A DNA stretch of 64,000 bases from Eleginops maclovinus (lineage: Eukaryota; Chordata; Actinopteri; Perciformes; Eleginopidae): assembly GCF_036324505.1 (NCBI RefSeq), contig NC_086354.1, forward strand, positions 1,124,339-1,188,338, given 5' to 3'. Positions 9,367 through 22,546 of the stretch are shown piece after piece. Positions within the stretch are counted from its first letter, which is position 1. Each line of letters begins with the position of its first letter. A program made the position numbers and the translations under genes. The notes beneath the pieces were generated by a model. That model saw only the letters and a program-made list of their open reading frames with translations. It was not told the DNA's origin and did not search any database.

Positions 9367-12300
9367 TCAATCGGAAGTAGGACAATGATACGCCTGACAT
9401 CTCTGTGAAGAACTGTAGCTGATATTTTGGTTTTGAGTCTTTGTTGCTTTCTGGTTTTGAGCAGGCTTCATAGTTGGGACAGGGTAGCTAGGAAAAGTTC
9501 TGACGTGAACATCCCTGACGATGCCCTTCTTGTCAGCGTTGACATTGACCACTTTGGCGAGCCTATACTGACCCCTCAGGGCGTTTTGGTCCGCTAGCCA
9601 GACAACATCTCCAACTGCCACATTCCTTTGCACTGTGTGCCACTTAGTCCTCACGAATAGGTTGGGCCCAGCTAACTGACTCCATTTCCTCCAGAATCGA
9701 TCGATTTCTGTTTGAATAGCCCTCAATCTTCTGTAGGGGTAGCCTTCAAAGTTAAAGCTTCCAAGATCTCCTCTGGGTCCAGTCTGTCCAAGCAGAAGGG
9801 TATTTGGGCTAATGTAGTCTATGCAGTCCTCCCGGCTCTGCACCCTGGCATCAATGGGTCTTTCATTAGCAAGATTGGCAGCCATGAACAAGAATGTCTG
9901 GAACTCACTCCATGTGAAGAGTCCTTCTCCTCCCAGGTTTTGCAAGGCCCGCTTCACAGCACAAACAGCTGCTTCTGCAGCTCGATTCCTGTGAGGAGAG
10001 TTTGCTGGGTGGATTTTCCAACTCCATTCTGTTCCATGCTTGGAAGCTTCATTCTCAAGCTCAGATTTTCCCAGTTGGTCCAGAAAGAGGTAGAGCTCTT
10101 TGAGGGCCGGTCTGGCTCCCACAAAGTTCTTTCCAGGATCTGACCACAGTTTCTTCGGATGCCCTCTAAGTGCTGTGAATCTCTGGTACGCCAGTAAGAA
10201 GCCTTCAGTTGACTGGTCACTGACAACATCTGTGTGCATAGCTCTGGATGCCATGCAGCAGAAGACAATTCCCCACACCTTGAGCTTGACTTTCTTTCTC
10301 ACCTCGTCCTTGACTTCACAAGGTCCAAATAAGTCCACTGTTGTGTACTCAAATGGTTTGGCCGGTGTTATCCGCTCCAATGGAAGGTCTCCCATGATCT
10401 GCTGGCACTTTCTTGCCCGAGCTTTTCTGCATGTCACACAGCTGTCAACAATCTTCTGAGCCAGTTTCCGGCCTTTTATCACCCAGGCTCTGCTTCTCAT
10501 CCGGAGTAGTGTGCCCGCTATTTCTTCATGGTTTGCATCGTGGGCTTCTTGAGCTAGAAGAGTGGATATCCATGCATCATATGGTATAATTGGTACTGTA
10601 GTTTTGTCCTCGTTAAATATTTGGAATCTTCATCCACAGAGCAAAAGTCCTGTGTCTTCCTCCTTGTACACGACAAGTCTGTTCAGTGTGGTGTCTGGAA
10701 AGGTTTCACCTTCTTGAGCCGCAAGGAATAGATCCCGGAGTGCATCTTCACATTCTGCAATGGTGAGTACAGCTTCTTTAGCTCGGGACGTTATCTCTGG
10801 TGTTGAAGGAATTCCCTCCCACTTTGGCTTGCTAGAGCCTGAGGTCTTTGTCAGTAGTTTTCTCCACTTCTTTACAGCTCTCCATACCCAGGCGATGACT
10901 CTGGTCAGCTTGGTCAAATTGCTGAACTTCCTGATGTCAAGGATTCCCTCCATTGCAGAACCAGCTGGTACTCTCTGGAATTGGATCTTGGGTTCTTTTC
11001 CATCAGGGCTGCTTTGCTGTGCATCTTCCTGGTCCCTCGTCACTTGAATTGAGACTGGAGACTCTGGCATTGCAGTAAAAGAAGGGACATCACTTTGTTT
11101 TTTGACCTTGGTTCTGGTCAGTGCTGCTGTGAAAGACTTCCTTTGGAGCTGGTCTATGCCTTCTTTGGCAAATGCATTGACTTCTTTGGCTGACTTTTTT
11201 GGCCACTCTTCCACAGGGTCCTTCACAAAGTCTGGTCCGTTCTGCCACACAGAATCCTCTTTAAGGTTTTCTGGCCTTGCTCCTCTTGTTATGAGGTCAG
11301 CAATGTTCCGGTCTCCTGGGATCCACCACCAGTCTTCGACAGAGGTGGATTTCTGGATCTCTCCAACTCTGTTCGCAAAGAAGGTTTGATATCCATAGCT
11401 GTCTCTTTGGATTGCTCCCAACACAGTCCGACTGTCCAGCAGGTGGAGCCATCGTTCGATTTCCATTCGGCTGTGTTTTTCAATGTACTTCCTGAGTCGT
11501 GCTGTAAAGACCGCTCCGCAGGTTTCAGCTTTCACTGGTTCTCCCTTTTGGTCCAATGGTGTGAGCTTTGCTTTGGATTCAGCCAGTCTGACTCGGATGC
11601 CTTGTTCAGTTTCCCATCGGAAGTACACCACAGCTCCATAGCTCTTGTCACTTCCATCAGAGAATGTTACTCCCCAAGGTTTTCCAATCCAATCGACTGG
11701 TGTGAGGCTTCTGTGGAAGGTGATTTGGCTAAGACGTGTGTATTCTTCTAACAGCAGGATGGCTTCTTCCCTCAATTTTTCAGACAGAGGTTTGTCCCAA
11801 GTGTCTCTGGTCAGAGCTTTGCCTCCAGCTTCCTGAAATGCATTCCTGACAAGAATAGCACCCTTCTGTTTGACAGGTGTGACAAGGCCTATCGGGTCAT
11901 ACAGGCTTGCTACTTGGCTTAGCAGTTGTCTTCTCGTCAGTGGGTTTGGAGTGTTCTCTCTCACCTCTTCACCAAGGAGATTTTGGCCGACTCTGATTTT
12001 CCTTTTCCTCTTTGAGAAGTTGATTGAGGTCATGAGGTAAAGTTTATCCTCTTCAACGAGGTATCCAATTCCAAGGGCTTTGTTGTCTCCTTCCCTCATC
12101 TGGTTTGGAAGAATGAGTATTCTGTTTTCCTCTGCTCCTTGTTCTCCTGGCACAATCTCCTGCCTCCCACTTTGGCCTGACCGGACCCAGGGCTTGAGGA
12201 AGAACCCGCCTGCCTTCAGGATCTCTTCAACTCTTTTGGTGTTCTGGTCCAGCTTTAGCAAGTCATTATGGGAGGTCAGGACATCGTCGACATAAGCATC

Positions 12301-14049
12301 CTCATCAAGGATCCTACGTTCCTCCTCCAGGTGAGCAAACATGGGCAGCTTTGCTGTCTCCCTCATGGCCAGCTGTGCAATGCACCCTGCTGGTCAATCG
12401 CCAATGTTGACTCTGGTAATGGCATACTCTTCGATCTCTCCCTCCTCAGTGTCTCTCCAGAGAAATCTGTGGAGGTGCATCTCCAGGTCTTCCAGCCACA
12501 CAGAATTGTACATTTTCTTGATGTCGCCAAGGGCAGCATGGACACCTCCTCTGAACCTGAGTTGTACTGCTCGGATGGGATTGAGGACATCAGGCCCCTT
12601 CAGCAGAAGGTCATTCATGCTGAGCCCTTTAAACTTCTGGCTGCTGTTCCATACCAGTCGCACGGGTGTTGTGAGCGAGTGCAAATTCGGTGCCACCAAG
12701 TGGCTGACATACCATACTGGTCCTTTCCAGCTTGCAGTGATGTCTTTGGAGAGTTTCTTTGCTGCTCTTCTCTCCACCATCTCATGGACTTGAGCTGTGT
12801 ATGCCATTCTCCACTCTGGCTCTTTTTTGAGTTGTTTCTCTGTCCTCAAGAAAGTGGCTTCCACCCCACTCCTGTTGTTGGGAAGGGAACTTGGATCTTG
12901 AATCCAGGGATACTTGGTGTCCCAGTGTGGTCCATCACTGTGCGCATCTGCTCTGATGTAGGTTAGCCCTTTCCTTATGATCTCCAGCTCTCTTTCTTCA
13001 CTCAGAGTCATTTCCTTGCCTCCTGGTTGACAGTTGCCGCACCGGCATCCTCCACACTTTGGTTCGCAGGCTGCTCCAATGCTGTCCCATCTCCACCAGT
13101 CCAAGAACTCTTTGCCAGCAACCGTACTTTTGGTTTCAGCTTTGAACTCCTGTGCTTCAGTGATTTCTTGATACTTCACTGCTGAGGTTCTCATGGATTG
13201 CGCAAAGTGTGTTTTAGATGTATGCGCAGCCATATCCACCTCTTCAAAGAGGTCTGGATGCGCTCCACCAACCGTCTTTCCTAATGGGCTTTCCCAAAGG
13301 ACAAGGTCCCCAATCACCTTCACTCTTTGTGGAGCAAGTCTTCCTTCCCGGTGACTGATGAGTAGCTCAATGTGCTTTGGTCTTTTGAGCTCTTCCAGGT
13401 TGGTTCCTGGGAAGAATTTTTTGAGTTGCTCTGGTTTGATTACTCTGTGCACTTTGGCGATTTCTTCCAAGCCATAGCAGACAAGCTCATGAGCTCTCTC
13501 CGTGCCGTTGGGTGTCTTGACCATCACTCTGAGTGAGTATCTTTTGGTTTTCACCTCCATGGCCATCCCCCCGACTCCATGGACAATTAGCGTGATGTTT
13601 TCACTTAGCAGATTCAATCTCCTGGCAGCACTGTGGGTGACGTAGTTGGTGTCTGATGCTAAGTCAATGAGAGTTCCAATCTTCTGTCCTGCATTGGCAG
13701 TTACCTCTCACAGCATTAGAATGACTGGTAGCTCAGGTGTTCTTGACGCCACCACTCCACGTTGATCCTTCACAACACAGTTGGCCCTTGCAGTGGTGTT
13801 GGTAAAAGCTTTCCTGAATCTTTCTGCCATCTCCGGAGTGAGTTCAGACATCAATTTTACTTGCTCCTCTGTGAGCTTTTGCTTCCTCCAGGTAGATTTT
13901 CCTCCATCTTGAAGTCTCCTCTTGAGCAAAGAAAGAAATGGTGGTCCGAAGAGCTCCCTTTTTTACAGTCCCTGTTCCTGCACAGGTAAGTGTCTTTACA
14001 GTACTCATCTTCTCCATGACAGACTAAGCATCACTTGCATGCTCCCAAC
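9367..14049 (-). pseudogene. BEL-1 gag 3' end and pol (protease-RT-RNase H-integrase)
   Basis: One reading frame continues from the hAT-1 insertion point to 9367, interrupted by four TGA codons at 14031-14033, 13708-13710, 12394-12396 and 10630-10632. In order, it holds a zinc-knuckle stretch (CLVCHGEDEYCK, about 14.0 kb), an aspartic protease region (LIDLASDTNYVT, near 13.65 kb) and RT with the YVDD catalytic motif just left of the 12394 stop. RNase H and an HHCC plus DDE integrase follow (CVTCRKARARKC, TTVDLFGP, LWSDPGKNF). The domain order and the YVDD motif place it in BEL/Pao. No frameshift is needed along the whole length. All four breaks are TGA, as expected if CGA arginine codons decayed by CpG deamination. 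The copy cannot make a full polyprotein. Confidence 0.9.
14042..14049. repeat. TSD of hAT-1, left copy (CTCCCAAC)
   Basis: An 8-bp direct repeat identical to 52243-52250, bracketing CAGTGTTGGG ends. This is diagnostic of a hAT insertion. Confidence 0.95.
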
Positions 14050-16505
14050 CAGTGTTGGGAAGGATACTTTCAAAACGTATTCCGTTACAGAATACAGAAT
14101 ACATGCCTAAAAATGTAATTTGTAACGTATTCCGTTACATTAGTCAATCTGAGTAACGTATTCTGAATACTTGGATTACTTCCACATTGAATTGCATTTT
14201 ATACGTGTAGGAATATGCCCATCAAATCCTGCTTACTAAACAGCCCTATTCTGGTGTGTTCTTCTGTTCCAATTGGCTGAATGTGTTAGGTCCAAGTCAC
14301 CCTGAAAGTGCAATATATGATAATTTTCTGTAGAGGAACAAAGAAATGTCCAGAAAATGTGCCCTGAACAAAGACTAAGGGTATGTTAACACAAAATATG
14401 TTTTGCTTGGTTAAAAAAAAAAGAATTGACCAATTTTCCCATTCAGTTTCTTTATTTACTCAGCTGTTAAAAGTGGGAAAATAGAAAAACATAAAATACT
14501 CTGTTTCTGTTCAGAATTAGCTGTTACATCTAACATTTTTTTTTCACTGAGCGACTAAGTGCGTAGGTGTTCCAACTTATCACCTTAAAAATAAAAAGCA
14601 CCAGAGGAAAACCTGCATTTTCCCTACCCTTGTCCCGATTTTACATGACAAAAGCATAAAAGGATGATATGAAACATTCCATTAAGATTGTTACAGCTGA
14701 CTTTTTAAACATTACTGTTCTTCCATTAAGAAAGATACACTAATAACGGTCCTTCAAAACAAAACAGAAACACAAACTGAATGTGTTGATGGCAAAATGA
14801 TATCCTTTTTTAAAACTACGCCACCAAATGTTATATTGAAAAACCAACATTACTTCTTGGTAATGTAACAACAAAGGCTAGCAGCAAAAAACAATCCAAA
14901 ATGTCAAAGTTGTACATAGGGTGAAAAACTTTTTTTTGCAAACATTTGCAGAAGGCATGTAAGGTGTTGCTTTTATGTGAATGTCAGATGAAAAAAATAC
15001 AACAATTGGTTTTAAAAAGAATAATGTTGTTGTCAATGTGCATTGCCTGTGAATGCCTGTGAACCTAAAGCCAATATGCTTTGAGCCACCTACCTACATA
15101 TTTGACCCACCTACTCTACATATCAACACTCCAGTAAAGGCGGTTGTATCGCAGCAGGAGAGCCTGCTCAAAGTGCTTATCTGTCATTTTGTTACGGTGT
15201 GGAGTGAAAATAAGTCCTCCCTGGCTAAAGAGACGCTCGACAGGAGCACTTGATGGCAGAGTAGTATTGTACTTTAAGAAGAGGGCTCTGATCATTGGAT
15301 ACATCTTCAATGAAGCCAATGACTTGTCCGGATCTTGGAGATACCTCTGCACCTCTTCCTCCACTGATGAACTTGTCATCTGTGCTCTCTCAAAAGTGAA
15401 GAAGTTGTCATCATCTTCTGGATCACCTCCAACTGCTGCATTTCCAGAGGTGCCGGCGTCCTCAGAAGGCTCTGTATGAAGAAGACGAGTCTCTTGGACC
15501 ATTGCTCTTTTCATGGCTTCCCTCTCTTCATCAGCAAGCCACCACAGTCGAAACTTTGGGATGGTGGAAGCCGCCATCCTTGCCTCATGGGAGGCCAACA
15601 CCTGCCCAAATCGAGTGTCAATGGCTTTTATAACAGCTGAGAGGATGTGGGTTGAGAACTGCACTTGTGTCAACTTTTCAGCTAACTTGGCTTTTAGGCT
15701 GAGAATGGTGGGAACTATGTATCCAAAGTAACAGTTATTTTCTCCCTGGAGCAGGTTGATTGAGTAGGCAAGAGGTTTCAGAATGGCTGTGTACTCTTTT
15801 AGAAACATCATCTCTTGAGGATGCAGTTTGGCCACTTTCAGCTGGTCACAGATTCCATTGAGCTGACTCTCAGTGAGACTCATTAACTTCTCGATTGCAT
15901 GATACTCTGAGCTCCACCTAGTCACTGAAGGTACCAAACATTTCATTTGGGCAATTTCGTCAATTGCATCAGCAGCACCTGAGGAGCGATGAGACTTATT
16001 CCAGATTGCAGCACATTTTCGAGAAACACCCTGCGAGGCAACTTTGTCAAGATCATTTGTGGCAACAAGATTCAAAGTGTGCGCGGCACATCGATGGTGA
16101 GGTGGCAAAAAAAAGTTTAGCTCCTCTTCCTCTTGCTCCTCCTGATGAACTTCAGAGACATCAGCAAACTGCACATCATGTATGCCATCCATCTCATCAT
16201 CCATTTCACACCCTCCATATTCATTGAATGCCTTCACGAAATTGCTACCATTGTCAGTGACTGTGGCACTGACTTTGCCTTGGATCTGGAATTCTGCATG
16301 AATCTGACTAATTTTGGCAGCAATCACATCATAGGTGTGGTGGCCCCTTATCCTTTCACATGCCAGCGCAGCAGACTTTCGATCTAATGTCTCTGGCTCA
16401 ATCCAGTGACACGTGATTCCCATGAAACTCCTATGATGAGCCGTCCATATATCTGCTGTTGTGCACACGTTTTGAACATCCTGAAGAGTTTCAGTAAGTG
16501 CCTCC

Positions 16506-16669
16506 TGTAGCGAGAGCAGATGTGTACCTGTTGTATAGGGAACATATTAGGAGACGGACATACAGGAAGTAGGCAGGTTAAGTTGTAATACAGTTAATAA
16601 AGTGAACTGGACTATTAGTTGGCTCCTGTCTGGAACTATATATATTCGACATGTACAGAACATGTTACA
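16506..16669 (+). repeat. Gypsy 5' LTR
   Basis: 164 bp, TG...CA ends, followed immediately by the primer-binding site at 16670-16683. Confidence 0.95.
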
Positions 16670-16908
16670 TGGTGTCAGAAGCGTGCTGAATCCCGCCTCA
16701 GACGGTCGCTTGGAAGAAATTGCCCGTCAAGTTGCGGTAAATAATTAATTAGCGCGTAAATCGCGGTAGGTTCAAAAACTAGGCTAACGCTAGCCAGCAG
16801 TTAGAAACTGTGCAGCAAGCTAGTTAGACAGACAACGAGGGAGCCTGTCGGCACGGGACGTTAAGAGACAACGCAGAGAAGCCAGACAACGATACAAGGA
16901 AAGAAACA

Positions 16909-17396
16909 ATGGATTCCCTTTTCTCCATAAGCCCACCAGAAAACTTTGACTTTTCGGACTTTGCTAACTGGCCCAATTGGATTCGTCGGTTTGAAAGGTT
17001 CCGAGTTGCAGCTGGACTGGACAAGAAAGATGAAGATTATCAGGTGAATTCATTAGTATATGCAATGGGCGATAAAGCAGATGATGTTCTGTCCACGCTA
17101 GGCTTAAGTGCTGAAGATGCAAAGAAATACAAAGAGGTTAAAGAAGCCTTTAATAAATACTTCATAAGCAAATACAATGTAATATATGAGAGGGCTCGTT
17201 TCAATAAGAGAAGCCAAGAGCCAGGGGAATCTGCTGAAGCCTTCATCTCTGCAGTTTATAAGTTATCTGAGCACTGTCAATATGGCCCGCTGCAAGATGA
17301 AATGATCAGAGACAGACTAGTGGTAGGAATAAGGCATCACACCCTGTCTGAAAAGCTGTAAATGGACAGTGAATAAACACTGGAAAAGGCTGTTAC
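16909..17396 (+). pseudogene. Gypsy gag, 5' half
   Basis: ATG 16909 opens a 150-codon capsid-like frame. It contains FDFSDFANWPNWIRRFERF and ends in a Gypsy-type GIRHHTLSEKL. Two TAA codons follow within 12 codons (17359-17361 and about 17372). A MITE then interrupts the gene at 17397. The zinc knuckles lie beyond the MITE. Confidence 0.85.
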
Positions 17397-18222
17397 CAGG
17401 GTGCGATTTGACAAAAAAACAGAGAGGGGGATGTTTTTTTTAATTTATTCATAGACAAGAACATTGGACTTTTAACTTGCATAACTAGGGAGAAAAAAAC
17501 GCAAAAAGTAGACAGGCCTTTTTTTTCGGGTCCGTGGATTAGTCCCCATCACAACATGGCAAAACTTTTAATAACCCATACATGTTTCTATTCAACGTCA
17601 CAAAAACATGCGTACGCACTAACAGGCAGAAAGCACCATAGAACAGCATCAATGCTCTCCATGAAAAGACCCTCCAATTAACTTAAATCAAACACTCAAA
17701 ATAATTCACTAAATAGCACAACGTGCTGTCAACACTCAGGGACAGGTCTGGAAAACTAGACAAAGTAAACAGTCGGCTCTGGTGACAAATTTGTGGTGGC
17801 TTTTTCGTTTTTCCTATCGGGGCATTGTCTGCAGCATTTCGGCCCTCTTCTATCCACAATTCTGCAAATGGGTCCTGTAAAGTAAGATGATATGCTGCTC
17901 TGAACGCGTTTCATGTTTGGTTCAGCGCTGTTTTTCCTGCGAAGTTCCCGCACAAAAATGTTACAATGTTTTTGTGTTCGATGACGTTCAGAAATATGCA
18001 CCGTCTGCCAGAAGGCTGCTGAATAGCCTACTCTGATGTAAAGACACTGAAGATCGTTAGATTTCAAGAGTTTAAGTAGGCTAGCAGTTAAGTTGCATTC
18101 ATCGCTATCAAGGGGGGGAAATCCTTGTCCCCACCAGAGATAAAAATAATTTAGCAGAGGTAGGGATAGGAAAACCAGAGGGGGGGAAATCCTCACCATC
18201 CCCCCCTACAAATCGCACCCTG
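17397..18222. mobile_element. hAT MITE inserted in Gypsy gag
   Basis: 826 bp with terminal inverted repeats CAGGGTGCGATTTG and CAAATCGCACCCTG, flanked by an exact 8-bp TSD GCTGTTAC (17389-17396 and 18223-18230). There is no transposase. Near the right end two related segments containing GGGGGGAAATCCT occur about 75 bp apart. The length, TSD and ends identify a non-autonomous hAT. Confidence 0.95.
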
Positions 18223-18230
18223 GCTGTTAC

Positions 18231-18852
18231 TAAAATTAGGCAACATGAAGAAATTAAAAAACAGCAACCAACAGTGAGAGAAACAAAACCTACAGAACAA
18301 AGAGAGGCCAATGTGGACTTTCTGAAATTCAAGAAAAAGTCAAACACAGAGTACCAGACAGGGAAGACGTCCTACGGAAAGGGACAAAAGGATTTCCAGA
18401 AAGGACAGAAAAACTGTGGACGATGTGGAAAAGGACCACCACACTCTCTAAATAACTGTGCTGCAAGGGATGCTGAATGCCGAAAGTGTCAGAAGAGAGG
18501 ACATTTTGCAGCTGTTTGTAAATCAGGGAGAGTAGGGGCAGTTTTCGAGGCAGAAGAAGAGGATACTCTTTTCCTGGGAGCAGTGTCCACAGGAAAGAAA
18601 TCTGAAACATGGAAAAAAACACTAAGAGTGAATGGTCAAGACATTACCTTCAAGCTGGATACAGGGGCGGACGCAACAGTCATCCCAGGTAATGCCTACT
18701 CAGAAAAATGGCACGGCCCACTCACCAAAGCATCCATACCATTGTGTGGACCCAGCAATGAACCTCTAAAGGTGAGAGGTCAGTTTCATGGTGTCATGAA
18801 ATATAAAGAGAGAACAACAACACAACCAGTGTATGTAGTACAAAAGCTATAG
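18231..18852 (+). pseudogene. Gypsy gag 3' half (zinc knuckles) and protease
   Basis: After the MITE the frame gives two CCHC-type knuckles (CGRCGKGPPHSLNNC and CRKCQKRGHFAAVC). The retropepsin motif FKLDTGADATVIP follows at about 18650-18690. The frame ends at TAG 18850-18852, where a small indel shifts the downstream RT into another frame. Confidence 0.88.
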
Positions 18853-20610
18853 CTACTCCTCTACTGGGTCTGCCAGCAATCTCAGATCTAAAACTACTGC
18901 ATTTAGTCGACAGTGTAATAGAGCTAGAGGCTGACATGAAGAAACAATACCCCAAAGTCTTCACAGGACTGGGCTGCCTTACAGGGGAGTACAGAATCAA
19001 GTTGAAGCAAGACGTCAAGCCCTTCGCATTATCACTGCCACGACGTGTACCTCTACCGCTGCATGACAAAGTCAAAGAGGAGCTCCAAAGAATGGAAAAA
19101 ATGGGTGTGATTGTGCCCATTGAAGAGCCTACAGACTGGTGTGCAGGCATGGTGGTGGCACCAAAGCCCAAGGGAAAAATCAGAATCTGCTCTGATATGA
19201 CCCATCTGAATGAGTATGTTTGCAGAGAAAGACTCATCTTGCCGGCCGTTGACGAAACCCTGGCCAAGCTTGCAGGTGCAACGGTCTTTACTAAGCTAGA
19301 TGCTACAGCCGGATTCTGGCAGGTACCCCTACATCAAAACTCAGTCCCGCTGACCACATTTATCACCCCGTTTGGGCGATACTGCTACAAGAGACTCCCA
19401 TTCGGGATTTCATCCGCACCTGAGCATTTTCAAAGAGGCTCACACAGATGCTGACAGGGTTAGGGACTGTATGCCATGCTGATGACATTCTCGTGTTTGG
19501 AACAACACGTGAACAACATGACCACAGGCTGCACAGAGTGTTAGGGCGGCTCCAGGAAGAGGGCCTGACACTCAATAACGACAAGTGTCAGTTTGCGGTC
19601 AACAAGGTCATGTTCCTGGGCCACATCGTCAGTGCAGGAGGCATTGAAGCAGATCCAGGAAAAATTAAGGCAATCACAGAGATGCCCACGCCAAAAGACG
19701 CTGCAGACGTGAAAAGGTTTGTTGGCATGGTCAACTACGTGGGGAAATTCTCTCCACGGATATCAGAGCTCACACAACCGCTAAGAGAACTGCTCAAAAC
19801 AGACACAGACTGGGTGTGGGGGAGTGCACAGCAGAGAGCGTTTGACGAGCTGCGTAAGGAACTGAGCTCACCAACAGTACTGGCACAGTACTGCCTACAC
19901 AGAGAGACAATAGTTGCAGCAGACGCTTCGTCCTTTGGGCTGGGTGGAGTATTGTCTCAGAAGCAGCTGTCTGGAGAATGGAGGCCAGTTGCCTTCATAT
20001 CACGCAGCATGACAATCACGGAGCGTAGATACGCCCAGATAGAGAAGGAAGCGCTTGCACTGACCTGGGCGTGTGAACGGTTTCAGTCTTACCTGATAGG
20101 GATGGACTTTTTGATACAAACTGACCACAAACCTCTCATTTCACTGCTAGGCAGTAGAGCACTAGATGACTTGCCACCTCGCATTCTGAGGTTCAGGCTG
20201 CGGCTGCTTCGCTTCACGTACAAAATTGAACATGTGCCGGGGAAGAAATTGATCACAGCGGATGCACTGTCCAGGGCACCGATTCAAGCCCCGCCTACAC
20301 CAGAGGACGAGCAGCTGGAAGAGGATGTGTGTGTCTCCATCAACCTAATAATGGTGCACTTCCCAGTGTCAGAGCAGAGGTTGGTGCAGATCAAGACAGC
20401 ACAAGATTCAGATGATGTCTGCAAAAGGCTGAAAGGCATGGTGCAAACAGGTTGGCCTCAGAACAGAAAAGCTCTTCCACCACAACTGCAGCTGTACTGG
20501 CAGTATCAACAGGACCTGCTCGTTGTAGACGGACTACTGATGAAAGGCGAAAGACTCGTCATCCCAGTCACAATGCAAGAGGACATGATTAACAAAATAC
20601 ATGAACTCCC
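18853..20610 (+). pseudogene. Gypsy reverse transcriptase and RNase H, frameshifted
   Basis: The RT fingers and palm run in one frame to 19454 (KLDATAGFWQVPL, then FGRYCYKRLPFGISSAP). A small deletion there shifts the frame. The catalytic HADDILVFG then lies at about 19480-19506. RNase H follows (VAADASSFGLGGVLS, TDHKPLISLL, ADALSRAP). Coding similarity ends abruptly at about 20600, where the integrase zinc domain should begin. Confidence 0.88.
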
Positions 20611-21230
20611 GTCATGGAGTCCCGGAGACTGTCATCTCGGACAATGGCCCCCAGTTCTCTGCAGCGGAGTTTGCAGCCTTCGCCAGGGACTATGACTTCA
20701 CGCACACAACCAGCAGCCCCCGCTACCCTCAAAGTAACGGAGGAGAGGCTGAGAGGGCAGTGAGGACGGTGAAATCTCTCCTGAAAAAGGGGGAAGATCC
20801 ACACAAGGCTCTCATGGCCTACAGGGCCACTCCTTTGACACACGGCTCATCCCCTGCACAGCTGCTAATGGGCTGCAACATCAGGACACCCCTGCCGGTC
20901 AGTCAAGAGAAACTACAACCTGGATGGCCTGACCTCCAGGATTTCAGAAAGAAGGACCAGGACTTGATAGAACAACAGGCCTCCTGGTTCAACAAACGAC
21001 ACAACACAAAGACAAGACAACAGCTCAGACCAGGACAAAAGGTCTGGGTGAAGAACACAAAAGAAACAGGGACTGTCAGTGGTTCAGCTCAGACATCTAG
21101 GTCTTACAACATAGACCTGCCCTCAGGAACTCTCAGGCGGAACAGATCTCACATCCGGGTCATTCCAGAGACTACCAGAGAGACTAGATTGGGCCGGACC
21201 ATAAGACCACCAAACAGGCTGAATTTGTAG
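20601..21230 (+). pseudogene. Gypsy integrase, N-terminally deleted
   Basis: A 209-codon frame opens with SRHGVPETVISDNGPQF, the region of the second catalytic Asp, and ends with a C-terminal SH3-like region. The HHCC zinc-binding domain and the first catalytic Asp are missing, so an internal deletion joins the RNase H/integrase linker directly to the mid-core. The enzyme would be inactive. Confidence 0.85.
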
Positions 21231-21588
21231 ACTAGCTAGAAAGCTGTGGTTTGGTTCACAGGGCAGAATAAACCCTGCACAGCTTGGGGACCCGGGTAGT
21301 CCACGCCGACCCCTAGAGAAGAAAGAGTTTTGAAAAAAAAAAAAAAGGAAGAAAGAATTTCTTAATGGAAAATTATTATGTGTTCTACTGTATGTTTAAT
21401 GTTAACAGGAGATGTTATGCACTACTGAAAAGAAGAAAAAAAAAACAGGAAAGGAAAAGTAATGCTGGGGACTTGAATGTTTAATGGTTTAATATGTCAA
21501 TATGTTATACTGGTCAAGTTTATCTACAGGTACAGTAAAAACAAAAGAAGTTCTTTTAAGAATCTGACAAGTAACTAAAGGGGGGAGA

Positions 21589-21752
21589 TGTAGCGAGAGC
21601 AGATGTGTACCTGTTGTATAGGGAACATATTAGGAGACGGACATACAGGAAGTAGGCAGGTTAAGTTGTAATACAGTTAATAAAGTGAACTGGACTACTA
21701 GTTGGCTCCTGTCTGGAACTATATATATTCGACATGTACAGAACATGTTACA
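21589..21752 (+). repeat. Gypsy 3' LTR
   Basis: 164 bp, one visible difference from the 5' LTR (CTACTAGTT against CTATTAGTT). It is preceded by the polypurine tract and followed by TSD CCTCC. Confidence 0.95.
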
Positions 21753-22050
21753 CCTCCTTCATACTTTGAGATCCCCTTTCAATGCGCAACATCAATGTTT
21801 TTCTGCACATGGGTGTCCTACCCCCACTAATTCCTTCGATCATCTTACGGAATGGGGCATTCTCCACTAATGAAAAGGGCTGCACATCTGCAATTACGAA
21901 CTCAAGAACCAAGGAGTTTACTTTTCTTTGGGTGACTGCTGAGGTGCTGAGTGTTGATTGTTTGAGAGGAGGTGTGGTGGGCATGGCTCTTCGTTCACCA
22001 CCATCATCTGTTGCCATTTCTGCTGTTTTCAAGACACTGGAATGCTTCCT

Positions 22051-22495
22051 CTAAAATAAAGAAAGACATCAAGAGCACAAATAAATAACAGTGAAATTGT
22101 TTTATGCTGGGAAGAATGAAGAGGATTAATGTAGGCCTATACATGTGTGTAAAACCACGTGGAAGCATTTAAACATATAAAAAGCTTCCACAGTAGCATT
22201 ACTAACAAGTACCTGAACTAGCAGACGGATTTTTTTGTGTTTGTAGTCCCGAACTGCATACTACAAAAATCTAACCACTGTCTAAGCTAACACAAGCTAA
22301 TTTTAGCTAACGTTAGCTAGCATGTCAAACAGGGCTAGTCAGACTCTTTCAATGGCTCCGGGGCTAGTAAATCAGCACATTAAGTACTATATAGAATGAA
22401 AAGTTGCACATAACTGATACAACTATTAAATAGCAAGATGACCAGTAAAACTACAGCAGACGACAACCCCCGGATAATTAAAAAAACGAACTTAC
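22051..22495 (-). other. Intron of the hAT-1 transposase
   Basis: Lies between the GTAAGT donor at 22491-22495 and the acceptor at 22051-22056, both read on the minus strand. No other feature is seen. Confidence 0.75.
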
Positions 22496-22546
22496 TTTAA
22501 GATGCTTCTTCAGGTTGGAGGTGGAGTCTTTGGACGCTGAAAGGAG

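Larger units (their letters stand above)
16506..21752 (+). mobile_element. Ty3/Gypsy LTR retrotransposon, defective copy
   Basis: LTRs of 164 bp at 16506-16669 and 21589-21752 (TGTAGCGAGAGC to CATGTTACA) differ at one position that I can see. The TSD is CCTCC (16501-16505 and 21753-21757). A primer-binding site TGGTGTCAGAAGC starts at 16670 and fits a tRNA-Leu-like 3' end. The polypurine tract AAAGGGGGGAGA is at 21577-21588. Gag, protease, RT, RNase H and integrase remnants follow in plus orientation. The 21231-21588 stretch is 3' non-coding sequence. Confidence 0.95.

Noticed and set aside
12268..12966. 232-codon plus-strand ORF
   Set aside because: Antisense shadow of BEL-1 pol; the minus strand carries protease and RT motifs.
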